Below, piece by piece: positions 44,264 through 52,888 of a stretch of 64,000 bases of DNA. The stretch is from DHVE2 group archaeon (GTDB lineage Archaea > Thermoplasmatota > Thermoplasmata > Thermoplasmatales > Aciduliprofundaceae): NCBI GenBank assembly GCA_015523125.1, contig WAKX01000014.1, positions 45,386 through 109,385 on the forward strand, written 5' to 3'. Under the pieces are notes generated by a model, which saw only the letters and a program-made list of their open reading frames with translations, was not told where the DNA came from and searched no databases. Numbering within the stretch: position 1 is the first letter of the stretch; each line of letters opens with the position of its first letter. The translations under genes and the position numbers were made by a program.

Positions 44264-44647
44264 ATGAAGTACTGGAACGGGCACATAGTTATGGAGAAAG
44301 TTGATTGGAAGGATTTGGAAGGCATATGGTGCGAAATGATAGAGATGTTTCTCCAGGACACAAAGCAATTTCGCGATAATCCCGAGAACATAAAGGTGAT
44401 AGTGGAAGAGAATAGAATCGATATAAAGAACAACCGCAAGCCCGAGGGCTACAACCGGGAGGGGAAGATGAGAATCGTAGTGCCGAGAAGCGATAAGAAG
44501 GAATTCTTCATTTACCGCGGGGTTTACAGCGACGATGTTCGCATGATAACCGAGAAAATAAGCAAGTTCTTAGGTGAGAAGGGCGTGAAGCACAGCGTTG
44601 AGTGGAACGACATGCTCCTGTTCAAGCTCAAAAAGAGGCGTAGATGA
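44264..44647 (+). CDS. Uncharacterised soluble protein, 127 residues
   Basis: This basic alpha-beta protein has the phrases WKDLEGIWCEMIEMF, RIVVPRSDKKEFFIYRGVY and a C-terminal KKRRR. No family is recognised. A TTAATTTATTATA box at 44231-44243 gives a leaderless start. It overlaps the CBS gene by 4 nt, so the two are one operon. Confidence 0.65.
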   Translation: MKYWNGHIVMEKVDWKDLEGIWCEMIEMFLQDTKQFRDNPENIKVIVEENRIDIKNNRKPEGYNREGKMRIVVPRSDKKEFFIYRGVYSDDVRMITEKISKFLGEKGVKHSVEWNDMLLFKLKKRRR

Positions 44648-45129
44648 TGCAGGTAAAAGACATAATGGGAAAGAATCCCATACTCCTGAATCCAGAGATG
44701 ACTCTTAGGGAAGCGGCTAAAATTCTAAGCGAGAACGATATCAGCGGAGCGCCCGTGGTGGACCAAGAGGGAAAGTTAGTGGGCATACTCATGGTCAGCG
44801 ACATAATAAAGGAGATAAAGGGAAAGATAGAATCGCTGGACCTCGCAATTCCGTTCACCCCCTTCGACCTGTTCGATTTTTACACCGTGAACATGCCCAT
44901 GGAGAGCGATAAGGACATCATGAGAGATGTGGCGGAGATGAAAGTGGGCGATGTGATGAGAAAGAAGGTGCATTACGTAAGGGACGAGGATGACATCGAG
45001 ACCGCAATTGAAATTCTGGGCAAAAAGGACATCTCCCGGGTTCCCGTGGTGGATAAAGAAGGAAGAGTAATTGGGATAATAACGAGAAGCGATGTACTTA
45101 AGCTTTTGGCAAGCAACTCGCTCAGATGA
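44644..45129 (+). CDS. CBS-domain pair protein
   Basis: This 161-residue protein holds two CBS motifs (VKDIMGKNPILLNPE and VGDVMRKKVHYV) each ending in GIL/GIIT-RSDVLK sequences. CBS pairs bind adenine nucleotides such as AMP, ATP or SAM and regulate partners. The target here may be the cotranslated 127-residue protein. Its end overlaps the convergent prepilin peptidase by 8 bp. Confidence 0.88.
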   Translation: MMQVKDIMGKNPILLNPEMTLREAAKILSENDISGAPVVDQEGKLVGILMVSDIIKEIKGKIESLDLAIPFTPFDLFDFYTVNMPMESDKDIMRDVAEMKVGDVMRKKVHYVRDEDDIETAIEILGKKDISRVPVVDKEGRVIGIITRSDVLKLLASNSLR

Positions 45130-45964
45130 AATTTCCAACTAAGTACGCAAGGATCAATCCGGCGGTTATGTAAATTATGAAGGGGATTTTGGGCTGCACC
45201 CAGACCCTGTCCCTGCCTATTTTTCTAAGAGCATCCAAATCCTCTTTTTTGTGATCGTGAGGGTGAACGTAGAGCACGTGCTCCCCATTCACCACGCGTT
45301 CCATCAACCACACATGTTGCTTATCCACCTCATCAATTGGAATTCTGTACCCGATGAACATCTCCGGAAATCCGGTGTCCTTCCTCGCTAAATTCCTGAA
45401 GAAGACGAAGAGAAGGTAGAAAAGCGCTGCGATTGCAGAGTAAAGGAGCACGAGGAAAACGAAGGGAAACGTGATTTGCATTATCTCAACATATTGGGGA
45501 ATGAAAATTGGAAATCCGAGAAAATGGGGATAAAGAGGCTGTAAGATGGCAATGGTCATAAGAGCGCGGGCGTCCGCTCGACCTCGAATTATCTTTCCAG
45601 CGTGCATGCCGCGAATGAAGAGAATCATGAGGAACATCACCACGAAGAGCACAACTAGAGTAATGAATGTAAGAGAATAGAGGAAAATTCCAGCGGCAAT
45701 CGCGTAGAATAAATAACTGACCCATTTGTGATCCCACTCGAAGAACCACTCGTAGAATATGATGATCGAGGGAAGAAGGGCGATTATGGAATAAACATCG
45801 GGGAACTGGAGAATCGCAAAGCCCACGGCGAAAATGCCCAAAAAGAACCAAACCCATGTGCTTATGAGGCGTTCTTTGAAATCCGAATAGGACGCGTAGA
45901 GGAAGAAGGGAAGGGCAACTATGAAGCGAAGCAGGTCGATGGTTTCCACCGGGAGCAGAGACAT
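45122..45964 (-). CDS. Prepilin/preflagellin peptidase (A24, FlaK/PibD type)
   Basis: This 280-residue membrane aspartic protease removes class III signal peptides from pilins and archaellins. The two catalytic aspartates are D28 in SYSDFKER and D131 in GRADARA (GxAD). About eight membrane segments are visible. A soluble segment of about 75 residues (HVWLMERVVNGEHVLYVHPHD) lies before the last helix, longer than in compact PibD enzymes. An AGTTTTTATTC box lies 25 nt before the ATG. Confidence 0.88.
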   Translation of the reverse strand: MSLLPVETIDLLRFIVALPFFLYASYSDFKERLISTWVWFFLGIFAVGFAILQFPDVYSIIALLPSIIIFYEWFFEWDHKWVSYLFYAIAAGIFLYSLTFITLVVLFVVMFLMILFIRGMHAGKIIRGRADARALMTIAILQPLYPHFLGFPIFIPQYVEIMQITFPFVFLVLLYSAIAALFYLLFVFFRNLARKDTGFPEMFIGYRIPIDEVDKQHVWLMERVVNGEHVLYVHPHDHKKEDLDALRKIGRDRVWVQPKIPFIIYITAGLILAYLVGNFI

Positions 45965-45995
45965 AGATTCATAATCTTCGCGGAGAATAAAAACT

Positions 45996-46508
45996 TTACT
46001 TCTCCAAAATCACGAAATTTTTGTACCTTCTTATCAATTTGAACCCGTGCCTCAGATAATAGTTATACGCGTCCAAATCCTCGAAGGTCACCACCGCGAG
46101 CCTTTTCCCCATTTCCCTCGCTCTTTTCGACGATAATTCCAGGGCCATTTTCCCTATTCCCCCACCCCGAAAATCATCGCGAACCATGAAAAATTCAAGG
46201 TAAACGCGATCCCGCAGATCCATGGGAATCCAAGGCACATCCTTTCCCTCGAACTCGTAAACCAATGCGAAAGTTGCTATTATTTCTTTTTCTCTCATAA
46301 CGTATAGCTCGTCGAACTCCCTTTCCAATCGAAATTTGAGAAATGGTCCGTAAACTCTGGAAAAAGAGGAGAAATCGGCGGTGCTGGGCTTCTCCGAGCT
46401 CCATTCCAACCGGGGATATTTACCAGAGGTGCTTTGATAAATGCGGAACACAAAGAGGAGAAGCTCGTCATAAATCTCCTGAGATGCGGTAACTTTCTGA
46501 AATTCCAT
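45996..46508 (-). CDS. GNAT-family N-acetyltransferase
   Basis: This 170-residue protein has the GNAT acetyl-CoA motif near RDDFRGGGIGKMALE and the C-terminal AYNYYLRHGFKLIRRY. It could acetylate a protein N-terminus, an amine or an antibiotic; the target is not evident. A CTTTTATAATT box at 46527-46537 lies 25 nt before the ATG. Confidence 0.87.
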   Translation of the reverse strand: MEFQKVTASQEIYDELLLFVFRIYQSTSGKYPRLEWSSEKPSTADFSSFSRVYGPFLKFRLEREFDELYVMREKEIIATFALVYEFEGKDVPWIPMDLRDRVYLEFFMVRDDFRGGGIGKMALELSSKRAREMGKRLAVVTFEDLDAYNYYLRHGFKLIRRYKNFVILEK

Positions 46509-46612
46509 GGTTGAAAATGGGACTCAATTATAAAAGATTCATCATGAGTCGAATCACCTCCGCTTAGGGCAGCGCAGGAGCTCGATAAGACATGGTAATT
46601 TTGCGAGAAAGG

Positions 46613-46671
46613 TTTAAATAGTATGACATCATACATACATTTGTCAGACAAATGACAGAAGGTGATGCCAG
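46613..46671 (+). promoter_or_regulatory. ftsZ-like promoter with a 17-bp palindromic operator and SD leader
   Basis: A TTTAAATA box (46613-46620) is followed by TATGACAT, then by CATTTGTC-A-GACAAATG (46638-46654), a perfect 8-1-8 palindrome covering the expected transcription start. A further TGACA lies at 46653-46657. AAGGTGAT (46659-46666) is the ribosome site for the ATG at 46672. The leader is about 30 nt. Confidence 0.7.
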
Positions 46672-47715
46672 ATGGGATGGGATTATATAATAAATGAAGC
46701 CCTCTCGCAGGGCCCAAAATATGTGAGTGATTTCAGAGTTAAAGTTATTGGTGTTGGTGGCGGTGGAAGCAACAGCATTTCTCGCCTCTCAACTATGGGC
46801 CTCGGAGCCGAGATGATCGCGGTTAATACCGATAGAATGCATGTTAGAACGCTAAACGTTCCAAAGAAGGTAATTATTGGAGAAAACTACACTGGCGGCA
46901 AAGGTGTAGGAGGAAACATGGATTTGGGAGAGACAATAGCGAGGCAGTCCGCCAAATCATTGTATAAGTTGGTGGACGGCGCGGATATGGTGTTCGTTCT
47001 CTCTTCCCTGGGCGGAGGAACCGGCGGGGGCGCGGGTCCAGTGGTTGCCGAGCTGGCCAAGGAATCCAGAGCGCTGGTTGTTTCCATAGTGACCATGCCC
47101 TTCAAAGCCGAAGGAAAGAGGCGGTGGGAGAACGCTCAGGCCGCTCTGGAGAAGTTCCGCAAGGTATCCAACACGGTGATAGTTCTGGACAACAATCGTC
47201 TTTTAGAGCTCGCGTCGAAGGTGCCCATTAAGAAGGCGTTCATGGTAATGGACGTGCTCATAGGAGATCTCATTAAAAATGTTGTGGAGACGGTTAGCAA
47301 GCCATCTTTCATGAACATAGATTTCTCCGATTTGGATACGATTATGAGGAGGGGCGGCACCGCCACCATCCTGTATGGAGAAGGGGAATACTACTCTCCG
47401 GAGGATGCGGTTGTGGACGCCCTGAACAATCCCCTAATGGAGATTGACTACCGCGGGGCCACTGGTGCGCTCATTCACATCACTGGAAGCCCCAGCATGA
47501 CCCTGAGAACAGTGTACAAGATAAGCGAGGGAATCACCTCGGGGATAAGGGACGACGCGGAAGTTAAGATAGGCGCGAGAATCGACCCCAAGTTCAGAAA
47601 CAAGATAAAGATAACCACCATACTCACGGGAGTGCACACACCGTACACGGAAAATCAGGATTTGGGGGTACACAACTCTGCCGCACTCAGCGATTTCATA
47701 CCAATGGTCTACTAA
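46672..47715 (+). CDS. ftsZ: Divergent FtsZ-family GTPase
   Basis: This 347-residue tubulin-like protein has the start of the nucleotide pocket as VIGVGGGGSNSISRL, the tubulin signature as GGGTGGGAGP (near 114-123) instead of GGGTG(T/S)G, T6-loop sequence, and the T7 catalytic loop NIDFSDLDTIMRRGG. It lacks the long acidic tail and C-terminal binding peptide of standard FtsZ. It may function in division or as a second paralogue. Its regulated promoter (palindrome, leader) differs from most genes here. Confidence 0.88.
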   Translation: MGWDYIINEALSQGPKYVSDFRVKVIGVGGGGSNSISRLSTMGLGAEMIAVNTDRMHVRTLNVPKKVIIGENYTGGKGVGGNMDLGETIARQSAKSLYKLVDGADMVFVLSSLGGGTGGGAGPVVAELAKESRALVVSIVTMPFKAEGKRRWENAQAALEKFRKVSNTVIVLDNNRLLELASKVPIKKAFMVMDVLIGDLIKNVVETVSKPSFMNIDFSDLDTIMRRGGTATILYGEGEYYSPEDAVVDALNNPLMEIDYRGATGALIHITGSPSMTLRTVYKISEGITSGIRDDAEVKIGARIDPKFRNKIKITTILTGVHTPYTENQDLGVHNSAALSDFIPMVY

Positions 47716-47762
47716 CTCATTTTTTGGGAAAAGTATTTATTCCCCCATTTCTCTTTGTTGTC

Positions 47763-47951
47763 ATGGGCAAAAAAATCAAGGTGTGCCCCATGTGCGGGAG
47801 CACGCGAATTTATTACGTAGCCGGGGAGATGACGGGGGAGAAATACCAGTGCGATGAATGCGGATACATAGGCTCGTTCATTTTGGAAATTGACGAAGAT
47901 GAGTATGAGGAATGGCTCAAGGCGATGAGGGAGGAGAAAACTAATGAGTAA
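47763..47951 (+). CDS. Small zinc-ribbon protein, 62 residues
   Basis: This protein has one zinc ribbon (CPMCGS, then CDECGY) and an acidic C-terminal helix (EIDEDEYEEWLKAMREE). It resembles small archaeal zinc ribbons of unknown role. An AGTATTTATTC box at 47730-47740 gives a leaderless start at 47763; an upstream TTG in the frame is unlikely. It ends 11 bp inside the convergent membrane gene. Confidence 0.75.
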   Translation: MGKKIKVCPMCGSTRIYYVAGEMTGEKYQCDECGYIGSFILEIDEDEYEEWLKAMREEKTNE

Positions 47952-48717
47952 TCGCTGATTTCGCGTACTCTTCAATTATGTGAATGATCTTCTTTGTCTC
48001 CTTTGCATTGTCCCTATTTATCGTGTTGATGGACACACGGGTCAAGTCATTTCCCTGCAAATCCTTCATCGTATACAGGTTGATTTTCATATTTCCACAT
48101 TTCAGATTTCTGGAGAAAGACACGCTGCAATCCATCCCATGCAAACTGAAGAAACTTAAAAGCTCTTTGGCGTTTATTTTCAAACCTTCGAATCTTTTAG
48201 CAATGTAGAACTTTTCCCTCAGAGCAATGCAAATAAAAATGAATCCAACCACGGGCACCAAACTTACCCCGATGAATGGCATGTACACTTCGCTGGGATT
48301 TTTAGTGGGAATGATAGAGGAGAGGGAAAACCCCAGCATGATTAATCCTATGACGAGATAAGAAATTAGCCCTGCCCCAACGATTAAATTCTCGATGAGA
48401 TACGAGCGAAGCAACCAATCCTTTTCAAATTCCCTCATTTTCTTTGTCTGCAATAACAGAGCGATTAAAATAAGAACGGGTAAAATTATGAAACTGTAAA
48501 AAGCGATATCACCATTTATCCCCAAACCGGCGACCCACTTTGCGAAGGAGGGAAACATAAGATAAAGCTGATATAGTGCGAGCAAAGAAAAAAATGAGAA
48601 ATAAAACACGGCGCTTTTGCGCATTAAAGATAAATACTCTCCATACTTTTTATCCATTCCCTCCATATCCATACCTGAGATCACCCCTCTGGCGGTTCCA
48701 AGGTTCATAATATCCAT
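47941..48717 (-). CDS. Four-helix membrane protein with C-terminal soluble domain
   Basis: This 258-residue protein has four membrane helices (about 35-165) and a C-terminal soluble domain of about 80 residues with cysteines (HGMDCS, LKCGN). A TTTTAATAA box near 48740 gives a leaderless start at the ATG at 48717. No family is recognised; the last 60 residues look like a ferredoxin-like alpha-beta domain. Confidence 0.65.
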   Translation of the reverse strand: MDIMNLGTARGVISGMDMEGMDKKYGEYLSLMRKSAVFYFSFFSLLALYQLYLMFPSFAKWVAGLGINGDIAFYSFIILPVLILIALLLQTKKMREFEKDWLLRSYLIENLIVGAGLISYLVIGLIMLGFSLSSIIPTKNPSEVYMPFIGVSLVPVVGFIFICIALREKFYIAKRFEGLKINAKELLSFFSLHGMDCSVSFSRNLKCGNMKINLYTMKDLQGNDLTRVSINTINRDNAKETKKIIHIIEEYAKSAITH

Positions 48718-48836
48718 ATGAGCGTCCCCCTTATTAAAATTAATATCACCGATAACTGAGGAACCGAGATTCGTTTTCCCACGATCAAACTCGCAGGGTT
48801 GCGAACATTTAAAAACCATGGCGTCAATACGGACTT

Positions 48837-50117
48837 ATGCCAATCCTGCAAGTTGCTCTGGACTTTATGATTTTAGAACGCGCACTTAAAGCAGCCAGTG
48901 AGGCGGTGAAGGGAGGCGCGGACTGGCTCGAGGCGGGAACGCCCCTGATAAAGAGCGCGGGAATGGAATCGGTGCGGGAATTGAAGAAGAAATTCAAAAA
49001 ACCGGTGGTTGCGGACCTGAAGACCATGGACGTTGGTCGCATCGAGGTAGAGATGGCGGCGAAAAGTGGCGCGGACATAATAACCGTGCTCGCGCTGGCG
49101 GACGACGAGACCATAAGAGATTCCGTTGAATCGGCCAGAAAGTACGGCGCCAAGATCATGGTTGATTTAATTAACCATCCAGAACCGGAACGGCGAGCGA
49201 AGGAAGTGGAGGAGATGGGCGTGGATTACGTCTGCGTGCATGTGGGTGTGGACCAGCAGATGCACGGCGAGAATCCTCTGAAAATTCTAGAAAGGATTTC
49301 GAAAGTGGTGAATATACCCATAGCCGCAGCCGGCGGAATAAACAGCGAGAGCGCGGTGGATATCGTTAATAGGGGCGCGGAAATAGTTATAGTGGGAGGA
49401 GCAATAACCAAAGCCCCGAATATCGAGGAAGCGACGAGAGTAATAAAAGAAGCCATAGAGAAGGGAAAGAGGAAAAAAACGGGGCTTTACAAAAAATATT
49501 CATCACGAGAGATTCGCGAAGCTCTTATGAAAGTGTCCACGCCAAATCTGAGCGACGCAATGCATCGCAAAAACGCCATAGGCGATTTCAAAAAATTGGG
49601 CGATGGGAAAATGGTGGGAAAAGCCGTGACGGTGAGAACAATGGACGGCGACTGGGCCAAGAGCGTGGAAGGAATAGACGCGGCGGAGGAAGGCGATGTT
49701 CTATTCGTTGATGCTCAGGACGGAAAAATAGCGGTGTGGGGCGAGCTAGCCACGTGGAGCGCAAAGATGAAAAAATTGGCAGGAGTTGTTATTTACGGCG
49801 CAGTTAGGGATGCGGAGGAGATAAAAAAAGTTGGAATACCCGTGTTCGCTAGGAGAATCGTGCCCAACGCCGGCGAGCCCAAGGGCTTCGGGGAAATAGG
49901 AATCGAGTTGAACGTGGAGGGTGTGAAAATTCGCCCCGGGGACTGGATAATCGGCGATGAGAGCGGGATCGCCGTCGTTCCGAAGGAGCGCGCGGTGGAA
50001 ATCGCAAATCGAGCGTTGGACGTGATGGAGCATGAAAACAGAGTGAGAGAAGAGATAAAGAGGGGTTCAACGCTTTCGGTGGTCATGGAACTGAAGGAAT
50101 GGGAAGTGGAGAGATAA
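48837..50117 (+). CDS. hps: 3-Hexulose-6-phosphate synthase fused to an RraA-like domain
   Basis: This 426-residue protein has an OMP-decarboxylase-like HPS half (1-210; ADLKTMDVGRIE, GADIITVLALAD, AAAGGIN) and an RraA-like half (230-420; STPNLSDAMHRK, VVIYGAVRDAEEI, GDWIIGDESGI). HPS reversibly joins formaldehyde to ribulose 5-phosphate and in archaea supplies ribulose phosphates for nucleotide synthesis. The RraA half has been called DMK methyltransferase-like; its role is unclear. A CATTTAAAAACC box gives a leaderless start. Confidence 0.92.
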   Translation: MPILQVALDFMILERALKAASEAVKGGADWLEAGTPLIKSAGMESVRELKKKFKKPVVADLKTMDVGRIEVEMAAKSGADIITVLALADDETIRDSVESARKYGAKIMVDLINHPEPERRAKEVEEMGVDYVCVHVGVDQQMHGENPLKILERISKVVNIPIAAAGGINSESAVDIVNRGAEIVIVGGAITKAPNIEEATRVIKEAIEKGKRKKTGLYKKYSSREIREALMKVSTPNLSDAMHRKNAIGDFKKLGDGKMVGKAVTVRTMDGDWAKSVEGIDAAEEGDVLFVDAQDGKIAVWGELATWSAKMKKLAGVVIYGAVRDAEEIKKVGIPVFARRIVPNAGEPKGFGEIGIELNVEGVKIRPGDWIIGDESGIAVVPKERAVEIANRALDVMEHENRVREEIKRGSTLSVVMELKEWEVER

Positions 50118-50148
50118 ATATTTAATCCAATCCGCCATCACTTAATCG

Positions 50149-50847
50149 ATGAACTTCCACATCCACAGTACATGGAGCGACGGCACCTACACCCCTGAGA
50201 TCATTGTGAAGGAAGCAATAAAGAGAAAAATCGACAAGATTGCAATCACTGATCATTATTACACGAAGAAGACCGCTTCCCTGCCGCCCAAATACATAAA
50301 GATGTACGTGGAAGATTTAAAAGCATTGAGGAAAAAGTACGAAAAGGACATCGATTTATACATCGGCTTAGAGATAGATTTTTCCCCACGCACAGACATC
50401 GACAATCTCCCCGATTTTGAGGGTGTGGATTTTCTTCTTTTCGAATACGTTCAGGACGAGATTTGGGAGGGCTACCCGCTCTGGATGCTTTTAGACCTGA
50501 GAAAGAATTTGAAAATCCCCGTGATTTTGGCGCACAACGAGATCAGCAGGAATTTCAGCGGCACCGATTACGTCTCCCTTGCTAAAGTTCTTCAGGCTGA
50601 CAAAATCGGGATAGAGTTGAACACCAATTACAACTACACCAAGCTGGATATGCCCTATTACCGCTTAGCCGAGGATTTTTTCAAGGTTATACGAGATTAC
50701 GAAGTGCCAGTATCCGTGGGAAGCGATTTGCACGACGATATTAATGAGCTTGCGAACACATCTGATGCGCTCTCATTCATTCAGGAGATGCATTTGGAGA
50801 ATAATTTCAAGCTTTTCTTATCGGAGGTTGAAAAAAATGAAAGATAA
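50149..50847 (+). CDS. PHP-domain phosphoesterase (second in window)
   Basis: This 232-residue protein has the metal motifs FHIHSTWSDG, AITDHYY, ILAHNEIS and VGSDLHDD. It is closest to histidinol-phosphatase/PHP hydrolases of unknown substrate. An AAATATTTAA box at 50116-50125 gives a near-leaderless start. It overlaps the SDR gene by 11 nt. Confidence 0.85.
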   Translation: MNFHIHSTWSDGTYTPEIIVKEAIKRKIDKIAITDHYYTKKTASLPPKYIKMYVEDLKALRKKYEKDIDLYIGLEIDFSPRTDIDNLPDFEGVDFLLFEYVQDEIWEGYPLWMLLDLRKNLKIPVILAHNEISRNFSGTDYVSLAKVLQADKIGIELNTNYNYTKLDMPYYRLAEDFFKVIRDYEVPVSVGSDLHDDINELANTSDALSFIQEMHLENNFKLFLSEVEKNER

Positions 50848-51643
50848 AGTTGCAATAGTATGCGGTTCAAGCAAGGGAATGGGTAAGGCAATAGCGGAAG
50901 AGTTCGTGATGCGGGGCGCGAAGGTAACCATATGTGCCAGAAACGAAGAAGAGTTAATGGAGACGCTCAGATTTTTAACATTTAAGGCGGTAAACGAGCT
51001 TCACGATAAGGGAGCGCCGGAGAGGATAATAGCTGTTCCTGCCGATGTGAGAGATTACTCCTCCATGAAAAGACTCGTGGAAGAAACGGTGGACGCCTTC
51101 GGAACCGTGCATGTTCTCGTGAACAATGCCGGCGGACCTCCTGCGGGATACTTCGAAGACTTCACCGACGAGGACTGGTATAATGCGATTGACCTTTCTT
51201 TCATGAGCGCGGTCCGGATGATTCGGCTAGTCTCGCCGTACATGAAAAAGCAGAAATGGGGGAGAATAATAAATATGACATCCATGAGCGTGAAGCAGCC
51301 TCTCGACAACCTCATTTTATCCAATTCAATTCGCCTCGCAGTGGTGGGTCTCGCGAAGACCCTCGCTGGGCAGTGGGCAAAGTATGGAATAACGATTAAC
51401 AACATCGCACCGGGGCCAATAAAAACCGAAAGAATTGAAGAGCTAAGCAGAGCTAAGGCTGAGAGAGAGAACATCGACTACGAAACGGCACTCAGGGAGT
51501 GGATTGAGCAGGTGCCCATGGGCAGGTTCGGCAAGCCAGAAGAAGTGGCGAAGCTTGCGGCATTTCTGGCCAGCGAGGACGCGGCTTTCATAACAGGAAC
51601 CACCATTCAGATAGACGGCGGCGCGGTCAAGTTCGTTCTCTGA
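50837..51643 (+). CDS. SDR-family oxidoreductase lacking the usual catalytic Tyr
   Basis: This 268-residue protein has the cofactor motif GSSKGMG, NNAGG, and the helix that normally carries YxxxK. Here the aligned residues read LSNSIRLAVVG, so Tyr is Ser and Lys is Arg. This substitution occurs in a known subgroup annotated as 3-oxoacyl-ACP reductase-like, whose activity is doubtful. The real start is the ATG at 50837, inside the end of the PHP gene. It ends 17 bp inside the convergent surface-protein gene. Confidence 0.88.
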   Translation: MKDKVAIVCGSSKGMGKAIAEEFVMRGAKVTICARNEEELMETLRFLTFKAVNELHDKGAPERIIAVPADVRDYSSMKRLVEETVDAFGTVHVLVNNAGGPPAGYFEDFTDEDWYNAIDLSFMSAVRMIRLVSPYMKKQKWGRIINMTSMSVKQPLDNLILSNSIRLAVVGLAKTLAGQWAKYGITINNIAPGPIKTERIEELSRAKAERENIDYETALREWIEQVPMGRFGKPEEVAKLAAFLASEDAAFITGTTIQIDGGAVKFVL

Positions 51644-52778
51644 ACATCCACACGGAAAAGATAACGGGGAAAAGGAGAGAAAAGAGGGAGGGATCAATTT
51701 CCGGAACCTCAATCTCCGAATAATCATACGAATACACCCTCTTTCCACCTCCGGTCCAAGTTGATGGCGTGCCCTGCCAGTACCAGAGTTTGCCCTGAGC
51801 ATACACCAGTCTGTTTCCCACGTAATCCCCAATTGGAGCGTCTTGGAACTCGTTTATTTTAGTCCATGAATCATCGGAAATGGAGTACATTGTGAAATTG
51901 TACCCGGGGGTCTCGTTGCACCCGTTGCCGTCGAAGGCGAAAATCACATCGGAGTAAGAGGAATCGTACTCGCCTATCCAGAGCAATGAACCTCCGTCTC
52001 CAACGCCATCCTGCGCGGGAATATCGCTCATGTTCTCCCATGTATCCGTTTCAATATCGTACCTAGCAAAGCTGCGAATGGGGGCATTCTCAAGGAACTC
52101 GCCCTGAAGCGCATAAATGTATCTATCGCCAGTCCATGCCAGTGATGCGCCATCGTCTGTTCCTTCCCATGGCGGATAGGATAAATTCACCCATGAATCC
52201 TCACCGGGATCGTATCTGGCGAATACCTCATACACTTCATCTGGAGGTTTGTAAGCGCCTGTGTAATGCGCCCTGCCAATTAACGCGTAAACCATGTGGT
52301 CGTAGAGTGAATAAACAATGGCATCGCCAGCGCCCTGCACATGCGGTGTGGAGGATAGGGAAATCCAGGAATCTGTGGAAATGTTGTACTTGAAAAACCC
52401 CACCTGCGAGGCACCGTCGGAATAAGAGCTACCGTTCAAAACGTAGAAGTTTCCGGAGTAGTCGTATGCCATTGCAACCCCGTTTTTGAAATCTACATCC
52501 GGCAGATTATCGCTCAGATCAACCCACGATGAGTCATGGTACTTGAAAAAATAGGTTGTGGAGCTCGAGTGGTACTGCTTCAAAATGTAAATATCCTCTC
52601 CGTCGCTGGCCACGCATTCCCCGTAGCCGCCTACGAAGGAGGTGTTAGTTTCCCAGTTCCAAGATGAATACCTGTAATCTTCCGCAACCCATGTGGGTGA
52701 ATGAGAAAAAAGGGCCGCGAAAATCAAAACAAAGAGCAAAACAAAAAATATGAATAAAATAGACACGATTTTTTTCAT
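51627..52778 (-). CDS. Secreted beta-propeller (kelch-like) protein with VPE-type C-terminal anchor
   Basis: This 383-residue protein has an N-terminal signal anchor (1-27), then about six blades with repeated 'FARYDxxTDTWxNMS' and 'YALxG' phrases, like kelch repeats. It ends SEIEVPEIDPSLFSLLF, a hydrophobic stretch, then FRERT. The same type of end occurs in the S53 protease and the 62-kb protein. The ATG at 52778 is preferred over a TTG at 52787. Confidence 0.78.
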   Translation of the reverse strand: MKKIVSILFIFFVLLFVLIFAALFSHSPTWVAEDYRYSSWNWETNTSFVGGYGECVASDGEDIYILKQYHSSSTTYFFKYHDSSWVDLSDNLPDVDFKNGVAMAYDYSGNFYVLNGSSYSDGASQVGFFKYNISTDSWISLSSTPHVQGAGDAIVYSLYDHMVYALIGRAHYTGAYKPPDEVYEVFARYDPGEDSWVNLSYPPWEGTDDGASLAWTGDRYIYALQGEFLENAPIRSFARYDIETDTWENMSDIPAQDGVGDGGSLLWIGEYDSSYSDVIFAFDGNGCNETPGYNFTMYSISDDSWTKINEFQDAPIGDYVGNRLVYAQGKLWYWQGTPSTWTGGGKRVYSYDYSEIEVPEIDPSLFSLLFPVIFSVWMFRERT

Positions 52779-52888
52779 AAAATACAATAGACGTTATGAT
52801 TATTAAACATTTCTGAAGATGGAGAAGGAAGAAATTTTTTCCGAATTTGCGATAAATTAATATAGGGGTTACGTGATATGGCAGAACA

